DNA of 7,269 nucleotides, from positions 1 to 7,269 of the forward strand of contig SYDV01000474.1 in NCBI GenBank assembly GCA_005801395.1. The letters run 5' to 3'. The translations under genes were made by a program, and so were the position numbers. The stretch is from Planctomycetia bacterium (GTDB lineage: Bacteria; Planctomycetota; UBA11346). The notes under the pieces were generated by a model that did not search any database, was not told the origin of the DNA, and saw nothing but the letters and a program-made list of their open reading frames with translations. Of this stretch, positions 1-7,126 are shown piece after piece (the first letter of the stretch is position 1; each line of letters begins with the position of its first letter).

Positions 1-3000
1 AAAGCAAAGGAGGATTATTTCTTGATTCACGCCAAGCATTATTGACCGGCGGAGACAATGGCTCATCTATCGTGGTTGGCGAGGCAAAAAAAAGTCTCCT
101 GATCACCGCCGTTTCGTATTCCGATCCCGATTTGGAAATGCCGCCGAAAAGTAAATTGTCAGAGCAACAAGTCAGCGATTTATCTACCTGGATTAATGGT
201 GGAGCACCGTGGCCAAAAGAAGCAGCACCCACCGCCAATAAAACCAACACGCACAAAGATGGCCCCACCGCACGTGACCCTATTTTGCATTGGGCCTGGG
301 ATGCGGTGAAACAAACTACACCCCCAACGGTTATGGCGCAAAAAGAATGGGTACGTTCACCCATTGATCAGTTTATTCTCAGTAGTTTAACCACACAAAA
401 ACTCGCACCCGCTCCTGAAGCCGATCGCGCGACGTTGATTCGCCGTGCAAGTTTTGTCCTGACGGGATTACCGCCGACGGTTGATGAGATTACGGCGTTC
501 CTTAATGACACTTCGCCCACGGCTTTTAATGCACTGATTGACCGCTACCTCGCATCACCACGATTTGGTGAACATTGGGCACGGCACTGGTTAGATCTGG
601 TACGTTATGGTGAATCACGTGGCCATGAATTTGAGCCAGATGCGCCAAATGCCTATCAATTCCGCGACTACGTGATTCGTGCATTTAATGCCGACCTGCC
701 GTACGATGCTTTTGTTCGCGAACAAATTGCTGGTGATTTATTACCGAGTCCTCGATTTAATCCCAAAGATGGTTTCAACGAATCCGTCATCGGTACCGGA
801 TTTTGGCATTTGGGAGAAATGATCCATTCACCCGTTGATATTATTCAAGACGAAGCCGATCGCATCGATAATCAAATTGACGTCATGGGCAAAACCTTCA
901 TGGCATTAACGGTTGGCTGTTCCCGCTGTCATGATCATAAATTTGATCCATTCACGGCCAAGGATTACTACGCCTTAGGCGGAATAGTTCGTAGCAGTCA
1001 TTATACCCAAGTCCGATTTGATACCGATGCGCACAATCGCGTCATTGCTGATCAATTGACTGATGTACGACAAAAAGCACAACCGAGCTTAATCACTGCC
1101 ATAAATAAAGGCCTTAGCCATGATCTGCAGCAGATGGCGGCTTATATCCAGGCCTGTTTCGCTGTGGACGCCGCATCTGATTCCACCAGCGAAAAAATCG
1201 CACTGCAACAAAAACTTAACCCGGAACGTTTGTTAGCTTGGCACCAGCACTTGGGACGAGCTGCTAAAAATGCCCATGACCCTTTCCATTTACTCGGACG
1301 TCTACTCACCCAGCCTGCTAACAAACGCGCTGCCGCACTGCCAAACGTTTCGACTGACGTACAGACACACATTAAGAATAATGCACAAGCTTATCGCGAC
1401 GCATTGTCGTCCAATACCGTACTCATCGATTATCAACAAACGACTCAAGCCTGGTACACTGACAGCGCATTATTTGGTAAGGGTCCATCATTGGCTGGAC
1501 AAGTACGAATACTAGGCGACGCGTCAGCGCCAAGATTAGTTGTGACCGAACGTGCAGGTGCCTATGTCGATCCCATTTGGAATCAGCTGACGGTTGATCC
1601 TGCTAGCGATCTTGATGCCACTGGACTCAAATATAATCGCCCTGGCCGCACCCTGCGTACACCGTCATTCATTTTAGGCGAGGGTTCCGTATTCATCCTC
1701 ATGCGCGGTCATGGTTCAATTTATGCTTCTATCGGAAATCATATTATTATCCAAGGACCACTGCACGGCAGTTTAATACAACGCACCCTAAAACATAAAG
1801 ACAAAGGAAAGGAAAAAGAAACAAACAACGACAACCATAAAGACACTGATTCAGAAGTGCCCGGTGAGTGGCGCTGGATTGAGATGAAACTCGGCGGTTA
1901 TGCCAAACAACGCGTTCATTTTGAATTTACCCCTGAAGACAACGACTTTGCGATCGCACAAGTCGTACAGGGCCAAAGACCTCCTCTGCCGCCTGCGCTA
2001 TTGCCGCCCACCAGCGCCAAATCAATTGACGAATTAGCACATCACTATCAATCATGGTTTACTAGTGCGCTGTCGACGTGGAGTAAGCAAACCATCAATG
2101 CACCGAGCGACGTCGCCACGTTAGTTGCTTACACTTTAGACCATCCCAGTTTATTCGGAACCCCAGATACCAGCGCTTTAGCGTCCTTAGCTGCGCAGCA
2201 ACAGCCGCTGGCAAAAAAAATTCGCACTTCTTCACGTTTAGCCATGGCGATGGCAGATGGTGATGGTGCCGATTGGAATATCCTGATTCGTGGTGTGGCG
2301 AAAACTCCTGGAGCAATCGCACCACGGGCTTTGCCAGAATCGCTCTTCGGCAATAAACAACCGCCAATTACCAACGGCAGTGGTCGATTAGAATTAGCAC
2401 AACGCATGACCACCGCGGATAATCCTTTATTCGCTCGCGTTATGGTCAATCGTCTTTGGCATCACCTTTATGGTCGTGGTCTCGTTGCTAGCGTTGATAA
2501 TTTCGGCGCACTCGGTGAACGTCCGACGCACCCTGAATTGCTCGATTGGTTAGCCATCAAATTTGTCAAAGATGGTTGGTCAATAAAACAAATGATTCGC
2601 ACGATGATGACGACAGCCACCTGGCGCATGGAATCCACCAGTAATCCAGCCTTTGCCGAGCTTGATCCCACTAATAATTATTGGCACCATGCACAAGTTC
2701 GACGGTTATCTGGTGAAATGATTCGCGACAGTATGCTGCAATTATCAGGCAGTTTGAAAGACACCATGTACGGTGAACCTATCCCAATTTATCTCTCGGA
2801 ATTCATGCAAGGGCGCGGTCGCCCTAAGAGTGGACCCGTCGATGGTGACGGACGTCGTAGTATTTATTTATCCGTGCGACGAAATTTCCTCTCCTCCATG
2901 ATGCTCGCATTCGACGCTCCCATTCCATTCAGCACCATGGGGCGACGCAGCAATAGTAATGTGCCTGCCCAAGCGCTTACGATGCTTAATGATCCGTTAA

Positions 3001-3224
3001 TAACCCAACAAAGCGTGCGCTGGGTCGAACGAATATCGAAAGACAGTTCACTCAATGCCGACCAACGTGTTAACCGATTATTTTTAGAAGCCTTTGCACG
3101 TCCACCTTTCCCAGACGAATTAAAGGCCGCACATACTTTCTTGGGCGAGAATCCCGAACCTGCCCTGTGGGCGGCATTCGGACACGCTTTAGTCAATGTC
3201 AAAGAATTTATTTTCCTGCGCTAG
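1..3224 (+). CDS. PSCyt1-PSCyt2-PSD1 (DUF1549/DUF1553) cytochrome-like protein, 5'-truncated
   Basis: The reading frame is already open at base 3 and ends at TAG 3222-3224, giving about 1,073 visible residues; the real start is upstream. The first residues (KGGLFLDSRQALLTGGDNG) are the tail of a planctomycete cytochrome c domain (PSCyt1), whose CxxCH is outside the window. Its probable Met axial ligand is in the MPPK motif at 138-149. PSCyt2 (DUF1549) spans about 354-1001 and ends with a second heme-type motif, CSRCHDHKFDP, starting at 918. Bases about 1450-1974 encode a beta-rich middle segment (GPSLAGQVRIL to WRWIEMKLGGY) of the kind usual in long members of this family. PSD1 (DUF1553) covers about 2412-3170 and includes NPLFARVMVNRLWHHLYGRG and NVPAQALTMLNDP. 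A Lys/Asp/Asn-rich low-complexity stretch lies at about 1784-1855. The family is widespread in PVC bacteria and is thought to be exported; its reaction is unknown. Heme binding is inferred from CxxCH only. The family call is secure, the function is not. Confidence 0.95.
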   Translation, partial: SKGGLFLDSRQALLTGGDNGSSIVVGEAKKSLLITAVSYSDPDLEMPPKSKLSEQQVSDLSTWINGGAPWPKEAAPTANKTNTHKDGPTARDPILHWAWDAVKQTTPPTVMAQKEWVRSPIDQFILSSLTTQKLAPAPEADRATLIRRASFVLTGLPPTVDEITAFLNDTSPTAFNALIDRYLASPRFGEHWARHWLDLVRYGESRGHEFEPDAPNAYQFRDYVIRAFNADLPYDAFVREQIAGDLLPSPRFNPKDGFNESVIGTGFWHLGEMIHSPVDIIQDEADRIDNQIDVMGKTFMALTVGCSRCHDHKFDPFTAKDYYALGGIVRSSHYTQVRFDTDAHNRVIADQLTDVRQKAQPSLITAINKGLSHDLQQMAAYIQACFAVDAASDSTSEKIALQQKLNPERLLAWHQHLGRAAKNAHDPFHLLGRLLTQPANKRAAALPNVSTDVQTHIKNNAQAYRDALSSNTVLIDYQQTTQAWYTDSALFGKGPSLAGQVRILGDASAPRLVVTERAGAYVDPIWNQLTVDPASDLDATGLKYNRPGRTLRTPSFILGEGSVFILMRGHGSIYASIGNHIIIQGPLHGSLIQRTLKHKDKGKEKETNNDNHKDTDSEVPGEWRWIEMKLGGYAKQRVHFEFTPEDNDFAIAQVVQGQRPPLPPALLPPTSAKSIDELAHHYQSWFTSALSTWSKQTINAPSDVATLVAYTLDHPSLFGTPDTSALASLAAQQQPLAKKIRTSSRLAMAMADGDGADWNILIRGVAKTPGAIAPRALPESLFGNKQPPITNGSGRLELAQRMTTADNPLFARVMVNRLWHHLYGRGLVASVDNFGALGERPTHPELLDWLAIKFVKDGWSIKQMIRTMMTTATWRMESTSNPAFAELDPTNNYWHHAQVRRLSGEMIRDSMLQLSGSLKDTMYGEPIPIYLSEFMQGRGRPKSGPVDGDGRRSIYLSVRRNFLSSMMLAFDAPIPFSTMGRRSNSNVPAQALTMLNDPLITQQSVRWVERISKDSSLNADQRVNRLFLEAFARPPFPDELKAAHTFLGENPEPALWAAFGHALVNVKEFIFLR

Positions 3225-3226
3225 GA
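3222..3226 (+). promoter_or_regulatory. Ribosome binding site (TAGGA) that fixes the DUF1501 start
   Basis: TAGGA overlaps the stop codon of the upstream gene and sits 8 bases before ATG 3235. It supports that ATG over the in-frame ATG at 3196, which would overlap the upstream gene and put 13 extra residues before the twin-arginine leader. Stop codon and Shine-Dalgarno-like sequence sharing bases suggests coupled translation of the two genes. Confidence 0.55.
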
Positions 3227-3234
3227 CATTATTT

Positions 3235-4632
3235 ATGATACCAAATTCACTCTCTCGCCGTTCATTATTAACGCACGCCGCCTGTGGTTTTGGCGCGGTG
3301 GCGCTGCAATCATTGTTAGCTGACAGCGCCTATGGAGCGGAACCCAGTTTACCAAAAGGCCAACACCATCCAGCGAAAGCCAAGAGTGTCATTTTCCTCT
3401 ATATGGATGGCGGAGTATCGGCAGTCGACACCTTCGATCCCAAACCACGTTTACAGGCTGACGACGGCAAACCATTTGCCATGAAAATGGAACCAACTCA
3501 ATTTAATAATAATGGCAATGCCCTTGGTAGTCCGTGGAGTTTTAAACCCTACGGAAAAAGTGGCATTCCGGTCAGCGAACTTTTTCCTCATATAGCCACC
3601 TGCGTCGATGAGATGGCCATTATTCGTTCGATGACCGCTAATTTTTCTGAGCACACCAACGCGAATTATTTCCTGCACACCGGATCAGGATTACAAGGAC
3701 GCCCAAGCATGGGCGCGTGGGCAACCTACGGCCTAGGATCAACCTGCCAAAATCTCCCTGGTTTTATTGTGCTAAATGGTGGACTCGTCCCCCCTGGGGG
3801 ACTCGATTGCTTTAATAGTGGTTTTTTACCGGCCAGTTATCAAGGATCACTATTCCGCGCGGACAAAGAACCCGTCGCCAATATTCACCGATTAGAAAAA
3901 TCTGCCACTGAACAAGAACGCAAATTAGCGCTCATGCGTCAATTAGACCAGCAAATGATTGCACGTTCCGGTGCCAATGACGCCATCGAATCGTCGATTA
4001 AAAATTATGAGATGGCCTATGCCATGCAGTCGTCAGTCCCTGATTTAATGGACATTGCTGGAGAATCAGCCGCAACGAAGGAGTTGTATGGCATTGATAG
4101 CAAAAATAAGCACACCAGTTCCTATGCACTACAATGTTTAGTCGCCCGTCGATTAGTCGAACGTGGAGTGCGTTTTATTGAGCTAACCTGCCCCAATACC
4201 GGCCATGATCGTTGGGATCAACATAGCAATTTAAAACAGGGTCATACCGACAATGCCCTCGCTGTTGATCAACCGATTGCCGCCTTATTAAAAGATTTAA
4301 AAGCACGTGGTTTACTCGATTCAACGTTAGTCGTGTTTACCGGCGAATTCGGACGCACTCCCTTCGCGCAAGGCAAAAATGGACGCGATCATAATCCATT
4401 TGGCTTTACCGCCTGGATGGCCGGCGGCGGGGTTAAGGGCGGCACCATTTTCGGCGCGACCGATGAATACGGCTATAAAGCGGTCGAAGGCCGCGTTCAA
4501 ATGCACGATCTACACGCCACTATGTTGCATTTAATGGGCGTTGATCATTTGCGGCAAACCTATCGCTGGGGTGGACGCGATATGCGTCTGACTGATGTAC
4601 ATGGTGAACTGATTAAAGAAATTATCGCTTAA
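3235..4632 (+). CDS. DUF1501 family protein with twin-arginine-like leader
   Basis: This is a 465-residue protein, a normal length for DUF1501, a family distantly related to the sulfatase/alkaline phosphatase fold. The chosen start gives a leader with SRRSLL at residues 7-12, a hydrophobic stretch at about 15-29 and possible cleavage near 32-35, resembling Tat or planctomycete-type export signals. Family landmarks in order: VIFLYMDGG (52-60) followed by VDTFDP; GSPWSFKPYGKSGIPVSELF; GRPSMGAWATYGLGS; NSGFLPASYQGSLFR; ATKELYGID; LVARRLVERGVRFIEL; WDQHSNLKQGH; GEFGRTP; GRDHNPFGF; and a C-terminal MHDLHATMLHLMGVDH and GRDMRLTDVHGE. The conserved Asp and His residues could bind metal by analogy with the phosphatase superfamily, but no substrate is known. 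It starts 10 bases after the PSCyt/PSD1 gene, the usual partner of this family, so the two are very likely co-transcribed and may work together outside the cytoplasm. No frameshift or missing block is visible. Confidence 0.95.
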   Translation: MIPNSLSRRSLLTHAACGFGAVALQSLLADSAYGAEPSLPKGQHHPAKAKSVIFLYMDGGVSAVDTFDPKPRLQADDGKPFAMKMEPTQFNNNGNALGSPWSFKPYGKSGIPVSELFPHIATCVDEMAIIRSMTANFSEHTNANYFLHTGSGLQGRPSMGAWATYGLGSTCQNLPGFIVLNGGLVPPGGLDCFNSGFLPASYQGSLFRADKEPVANIHRLEKSATEQERKLALMRQLDQQMIARSGANDAIESSIKNYEMAYAMQSSVPDLMDIAGESAATKELYGIDSKNKHTSSYALQCLVARRLVERGVRFIELTCPNTGHDRWDQHSNLKQGHTDNALAVDQPIAALLKDLKARGLLDSTLVVFTGEFGRTPFAQGKNGRDHNPFGFTAWMAGGGVKGGTIFGATDEYGYKAVEGRVQMHDLHATMLHLMGVDHLRQTYRWGGRDMRLTDVHGELIKEIIA

Positions 4633-4664
4633 ATTTCCGCTGCTATTTACTTTCACTTTCATAC

Positions 4665-4682
4665 AAAACGCCTGTGCGTTTT
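4665..4682 (+). terminator. Intercistronic stem-loop, possible partial terminator
   Basis: AAAACGC and GCGTTTT form a perfect 7-bp stem around the tetraloop CTGT, 32 bases after the DUF1501 stop and 18 bases before the next start. The 3' arm ends in four T, and the A-tract on the other arm makes it symmetric. With only three G-C pairs and a short T-run it would be a weak intrinsic terminator, or an RNA-processing or stabilising hairpin that lowers expression of the downstream propeller gene. The dyad is seen in the sequence; its role is inferred. Confidence 0.35.
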
Positions 4683-4700
4683 CATAGCCAAAGAAAATTT

Positions 4701-5657
4701 ATGACCATTATACCAAGTACGTTCAAACAACTGGCATTTAGCTGCCTGTTTAGCGCTCTAACCCTCTCTTTATCAGCGCTTGAACAAACCCTTACCCACG
4801 ATTTTTTAGTCACGGGCGGCAAAACCTATATCTGTACGAATGCCGCTGGTGATGCAGGAACAGTGACGTGGAGTTATCATGCTCCCACGCGAGAAGGCTG
4901 GGTACTACCAAACGGAAATATTTTATTGGCGATTAGCAAAGGAAAAGAATTCCCGGGTGGCGGTGCCATTGAAATCGCCCGCGACAAAACCGTTGTGTGG
5001 TCCTACAAAGGCGAACAAAATGAAGTAAATAGCATTCAAAAAACCAGCGACGGTACTTATGTACTCACAGAAGCCGGACCTAATCCACGACTGCGCGAAA
5101 TTCGCGCTGATGGCACTATCGTCACTGAATTTCCTTTAGCCTGCCAGAAAACGAATGCCCACATGCAAACGCGCATGACCAGAAAATTGGCTGATGGCAC
5201 CTATCTCTGTCCGCATTTACTCGACTTCGCCATTATCAATTATAACAGCAAAGGAGAATCATTAAGCCGTATCGACACCTCAATTCCCGGCGACACGGAA
5301 CGTAAAGTGCATACCTGGCCATTTACCGCCATTCGTTTAGCCAACTGCAATACATTAGCAGGACTCACCCATTCCAACCGCGTTGCGGAATTTGATGCTG
5401 CAGGTCAAGTCGTTTGGTCCCTCACCAACGACGACGTTGGTGGCCTGATGAAAGATGCGTGCGGCATCCAACGTCTGCCCAACGGCAATACCATCGTTAA
5501 TAGTTATGCCGCAAAACCCGGTGAAGTACGTCTATGTGAAGTCACACCGGACAAGAAAGTAATTTGGACCTGGACCTCTCAAGATAAACCCGGCGTCCAC
5601 CACATGCACGTTATTGCCACCAATGGTGAGGCCCTGACTGGAACGCCATTGCGATAA
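4701..5657 (+). CDS. Secreted beta-propeller protein (PQQ/arylsulfotransferase-like repeats)
   Basis: This is a 318-residue protein whose N-terminus is a Sec-type signal peptide: a Lys at residue 9, a hydrophobic core at about 11-25 and probable cleavage after LSLSA (residue 26). The mature part has repeats of 46-50 residues. Turn motifs of the type LPNGNIL, SDGTYVL, ADGTYLC, ANCNTLA and LPNGNTI begin near residues 69, 116, 164, 214 and 259. Each is followed by a strand of the type IEIARDKTVVWSY, LREIRADGTIV, VAEFDAAGQVVWSL or CEVTPDKKVIWTW. With the first strand near residue 54 and the C-terminal strand TNGEALTGTPLR closing the ring, six blades are likely. Similar propellers are common, unnamed secreted proteins in Planctomycetes and Verrucomicrobia. 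No catalytic residues can be assigned. Six cysteines remain after cleavage. ATG 4701 is preferred over the in-frame GTG at 4674, which lies in the hairpin loop and would bury the signal peptide behind nine extra residues. The upstream AAAGAAAA is only a weak ribosome site. Confidence 0.85.
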   Translation: MTIIPSTFKQLAFSCLFSALTLSLSALEQTLTHDFLVTGGKTYICTNAAGDAGTVTWSYHAPTREGWVLPNGNILLAISKGKEFPGGGAIEIARDKTVVWSYKGEQNEVNSIQKTSDGTYVLTEAGPNPRLREIRADGTIVTEFPLACQKTNAHMQTRMTRKLADGTYLCPHLLDFAIINYNSKGESLSRIDTSIPGDTERKVHTWPFTAIRLANCNTLAGLTHSNRVAEFDAAGQVVWSLTNDDVGGLMKDACGIQRLPNGNTIVNSYAAKPGEVRLCEVTPDKKVIWTWTSQDKPGVHHMHVIATNGEALTGTPLR

Positions 5658-5679
5658 TATTTTCGCGAATTTTAAAAGC

Positions 5680-5731
5680 AGGAAGAAATTAGGGGAATGA
5701 GTTTAACGACTATCTATGACCCTTTCCTCCT
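5680..5731. terminator. Imperfect hairpin between convergent genes, possible bidirectional terminator
   Basis: The 97-base gap between the propeller and the regulator contains AGGAAGAAA (5680-5688), which pairs with TTTCCTCCT (5723-5731) with one mismatch. After a three-base bulge, GGG (5692-5694) pairs with CCC (5720-5722), leaving a loop of about 25 bases. An AT-rich run (TTATTTTAT) begins at 5741 on the plus strand and an AT-rich stretch lies on the other side. No clean GC stem with a T-tract is present, so the call rests mainly on the convergent position. A separate 8-bp palindrome TTCGCGAA lies at 5662-5669. Confidence 0.25.
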
Positions 5732-5754
5732 GAATGACCGTTATTTTATCTCCG

Positions 5755-6906
5755 CTAAACCACCCGCTGTTGCTCGCGGTATTCAGAGGCAGAAATACCA
5801 TAATCACGGCTAAAGACGGCGTGGAACCGCTGCGGAGAACTAAAGCCGCAACGAATAGCGACTTTCGCCACGGGGATGGTGCTGGTCAGCAATAAATGAC
5901 AGGCACGCTGCATCCGAGCGCGATGAATTTCATCATGAATCGTGCGTTGCAGTTCTTTACGGAATCGCTGCTCTAATGCCCGACGCGATAAACCACTTGC
6001 AGCAACTACTTGTGGCACATGAGCGACTGGATGATCGTGTTGGTGAATTAATCGTAATGCGGCTAATACTGCGGGATCACTGGTCGCAAAACTGTCGCTC
6101 GAACTTCGGACAACAATTGGCAACGGCGGAATCGCAACATGTTGCGCGACTCCAGGGTCACCCGTTTTCATCAGCGTGTCCAACAACGCGGCGGCTTCGT
6201 AACCCATGCGTTCGGTATCGCACGGAATAGAGGTTAATGTGGGATTGGAAAATTCGCACAAGACTTCTTCATTATCAACACCGACGATGGCAATATCATT
6301 TGGCACGCGCAAACCCAGGTCCGCACAAGCCATGGTTAATTGCACACCGATCGCATCGTCACCCGCTAAAATCGCCGTTGGTCGCGCAAGTTTTTTAAGC
6401 CATTGCTTCACGACGACACTAGGCCCTTCTAAACGTCGCCACCATTCGCGCGGTTTTTGCAAGGTCGGTATCGCCGTTTGAGTTATGCCAATTCGCTCAG
6501 CAAATCCTTTAAAGCGACGCTGCGACCACGCACCTTCTGGCGTACCACAAAATGCAAAACGATGATGACCAGCAGCCAACATATGATCGCCGGCTGCGCG
6601 TCCCGTTGCTTCATCATCATTGGCGGCCGAATGAATACGTGGGTGCGGAGAAGCTCGGCACACATCCACGATGGGAACTCCCAATGACAATAATGGCGGT
6701 ACCTCAGACGGCGCGTGAACTCGGGTGATAACACCATCGCCATCCCAAGTCCGCTTATCACGAATTCGCGACAACGACCAACCATAGCCAAAAAGCTGCC
6801 AATTTCCGCACGTTCTTGCATATCGCATAATACCACGCGCAACGCCGTGATCGTAAGCGGAGCTGACTTCCATAAACAATGCCACGCGTCGACGGTGAGG
6901 AATCAT
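5755..6906 (-). CDS. XylR-like transcriptional regulator: LacI-type sensor fused to AraC-type DNA-binding domain
   Basis: This is a 383-residue cytoplasmic regulator, a typical length for XylR-type fusions. Residues about 6-270 form a LacI/periplasmic-binding-protein-like sugar sensor: RRRVALFMEVSSAYDHGVARG at the start, DGVITRV, GVPIVDV, HHRFAFCG, AILAGDDAIGVQL and IAIVGVDNEEVLCEFSNPTLTSI. Residues about 277-378 form an AraC-family domain with two helix-turn-helix motifs: VPQVVAASGLSRRALEQRFR (297-316) and PVAKVAIRCGFSSPQRFHAV (345-364), ending in ISASEYR. E. coli XylR has the same order of domains and answers to xylose, but the ligand here cannot be read from sequence, so no gene symbol is given. 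Such regulators are abundant in Verrucomicrobia and Lentisphaerae, where they usually sit near carbohydrate-use genes. The gene is convergent with the three-gene operon and has its own promoter region with candidate operators at 6917-7126. No strong Shine-Dalgarno sequence precedes ATG 6906, but the start matches the family N-terminus. Confidence 0.95.
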   Translation of the reverse strand: MIPHRRRVALFMEVSSAYDHGVARGIMRYARTCGNWQLFGYGWSLSRIRDKRTWDGDGVITRVHAPSEVPPLLSLGVPIVDVCRASPHPRIHSAANDDEATGRAAGDHMLAAGHHRFAFCGTPEGAWSQRRFKGFAERIGITQTAIPTLQKPREWWRRLEGPSVVVKQWLKKLARPTAILAGDDAIGVQLTMACADLGLRVPNDIAIVGVDNEEVLCEFSNPTLTSIPCDTERMGYEAAALLDTLMKTGDPGVAQHVAIPPLPIVVRSSSDSFATSDPAVLAALRLIHQHDHPVAHVPQVVAASGLSRRALEQRFRKELQRTIHDEIHRARMQRACHLLLTSTIPVAKVAIRCGFSSPQRFHAVFSRDYGISASEYREQQRVV

Positions 6907-6916
6907 GGTATTTGAG

Positions 6917-6930
6917 TATGTCGTTACATA
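6917..6930. promoter_or_regulatory. Inverted repeat just upstream of the regulator, candidate operator
   Basis: TATGT-CGTT-ACATA is a perfect 5-bp dyad with a 4-base spacer, ending 10 bases before the regulator ATG. A dyad this close to the start could bind a protein that blocks the regulator's own expression, or could form in the leader mRNA. It is short enough to occur by chance. Confidence 0.3.
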
Positions 6931-6960
6931 GCGTACGGGAACAGCAAAAACATTGGGCGA

Positions 6961-6971
6961 TTGCTGAGCAA
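6961..6971. repeat. Short palindrome TTGCTGAGCAA upstream of the regulator
   Basis: This is a perfect 11-base palindrome with a single central base, about 55 bases before the regulator start. AACGATCA overlaps its right end, and its AACGAT core recurs in the reverse complement (ATCGTT) of the tandem repeat at 7012-7027. It may be part of a multi-site operator region or chance. Confidence 0.2.
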
Positions 6972-7011
6972 ACGATCACAATGGCAAAGCGTTATTGCGA
7001 TGAAAATATAC

Positions 7012-7027
7012 GAATCGTTGAATCGTT
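7012..7027. promoter_or_regulatory. Perfect tandem repeat of GAATCGTT, candidate AraC-type binding site
   Basis: GAATCGTT occurs twice with no gap. On the minus strand this reads as two AACGATTC copies directly before TATATT (7010-7005), a -10-like hexamer facing the regulator, so the repeat would fill the space between -35 and -10. AraC-family proteins, including XylR, typically bind direct repeats, which makes this the best candidate for an autoregulatory site. No good -35 hexamer accompanies it, and the 8-base period is shorter than one DNA turn. Confidence 0.35.
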
Positions 7028-7057
7028 TTCACGGACACACACGATCAACTACTGTCG

Positions 7058-7071
7058 TAGGGTAATCCCTA
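7058..7071. repeat. Inverted repeat TAGGG-TAAT-CCCTA
   Basis: This is a perfect 5-bp dyad with a 4-base spacer, overlapping AGATCT and followed by TTTT on the plus strand. It could be a protein-binding dyad or a very weak plus-strand hairpin. Its geometry matches the dyad at 6917-6930 and resembles that at 7111-7126, although the arm sequences differ. Confidence 0.25.
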
Positions 7072-7099
7072 GATCTTTTCTACCTAAACGACACTGCCT

Positions 7100-7105
7100 A
7101 TTATA
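7100..7105 (-). promoter_or_regulatory. Possible -10 element (TATAAT) facing the regulator
   Basis: On the minus strand this reads as a perfect TATAAT. The hexamer 17 bases upstream (CATAAA) is a poor match to TTGACA. Transcription from here would give a leader of nearly 190 bases containing the tandem repeat and two dyads. In an AT-rich stretch a TATAAT alone is weak evidence. Confidence 0.2.
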
Positions 7106-7110
7106 TGGTC

Positions 7111-7126
7111 TAAACATCCGTGTTTA
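7111..7126. promoter_or_regulatory. Inverted repeat TAAACA-TCCG-TGTTTA, candidate operator
   Basis: This perfect 6-bp dyad with a 4-base spacer is the longest dyad in the region. It lies 5 bases upstream (minus-strand sense) of the TATAAT at 7105-7100, where a bound protein would cover the promoter spacer. LacI-family operators are palindromes of similar size, but the DNA-binding domain here is AraC-type, so another regulator might be involved. Confidence 0.3.

Noticed and set aside
42..44. TTG as the start of the PSCyt/PSD1 gene
   Set aside because: The frame is open to the window edge and the residues before this codon match the PSCyt1 domain, so it is an internal leucine codon.
2095..2449. 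Minus-strand frames of 90 and 106 codons inside the PSCyt/PSD1 gene
   Set aside because: They lie fully within a conserved coding region, overlap each other and show no domain features.
3196..3234. An earlier in-frame ATG for the DUF1501 gene
   Set aside because: It would overlap the upstream gene and add 13 residues before the twin-arginine leader; ATG 3235 has a ribosome site at proper spacing.
3787..3802. A strong GC hairpin (GTCCCCC-CT-GGGGGAC) flanked by two GGACTCG copies inside the DUF1501 gene
   Set aside because: It encodes the Pro-Pro-Gly-Gly segment that is usual in the family, so the pairing is most simply explained by the CCN and GGN codons.
4674..4700. GTG start for the propeller gene
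   Set aside because: It lies in the loop of a 7-bp stem, has no Shine-Dalgarno sequence before it, and would place nine polar residues before the signal peptide.
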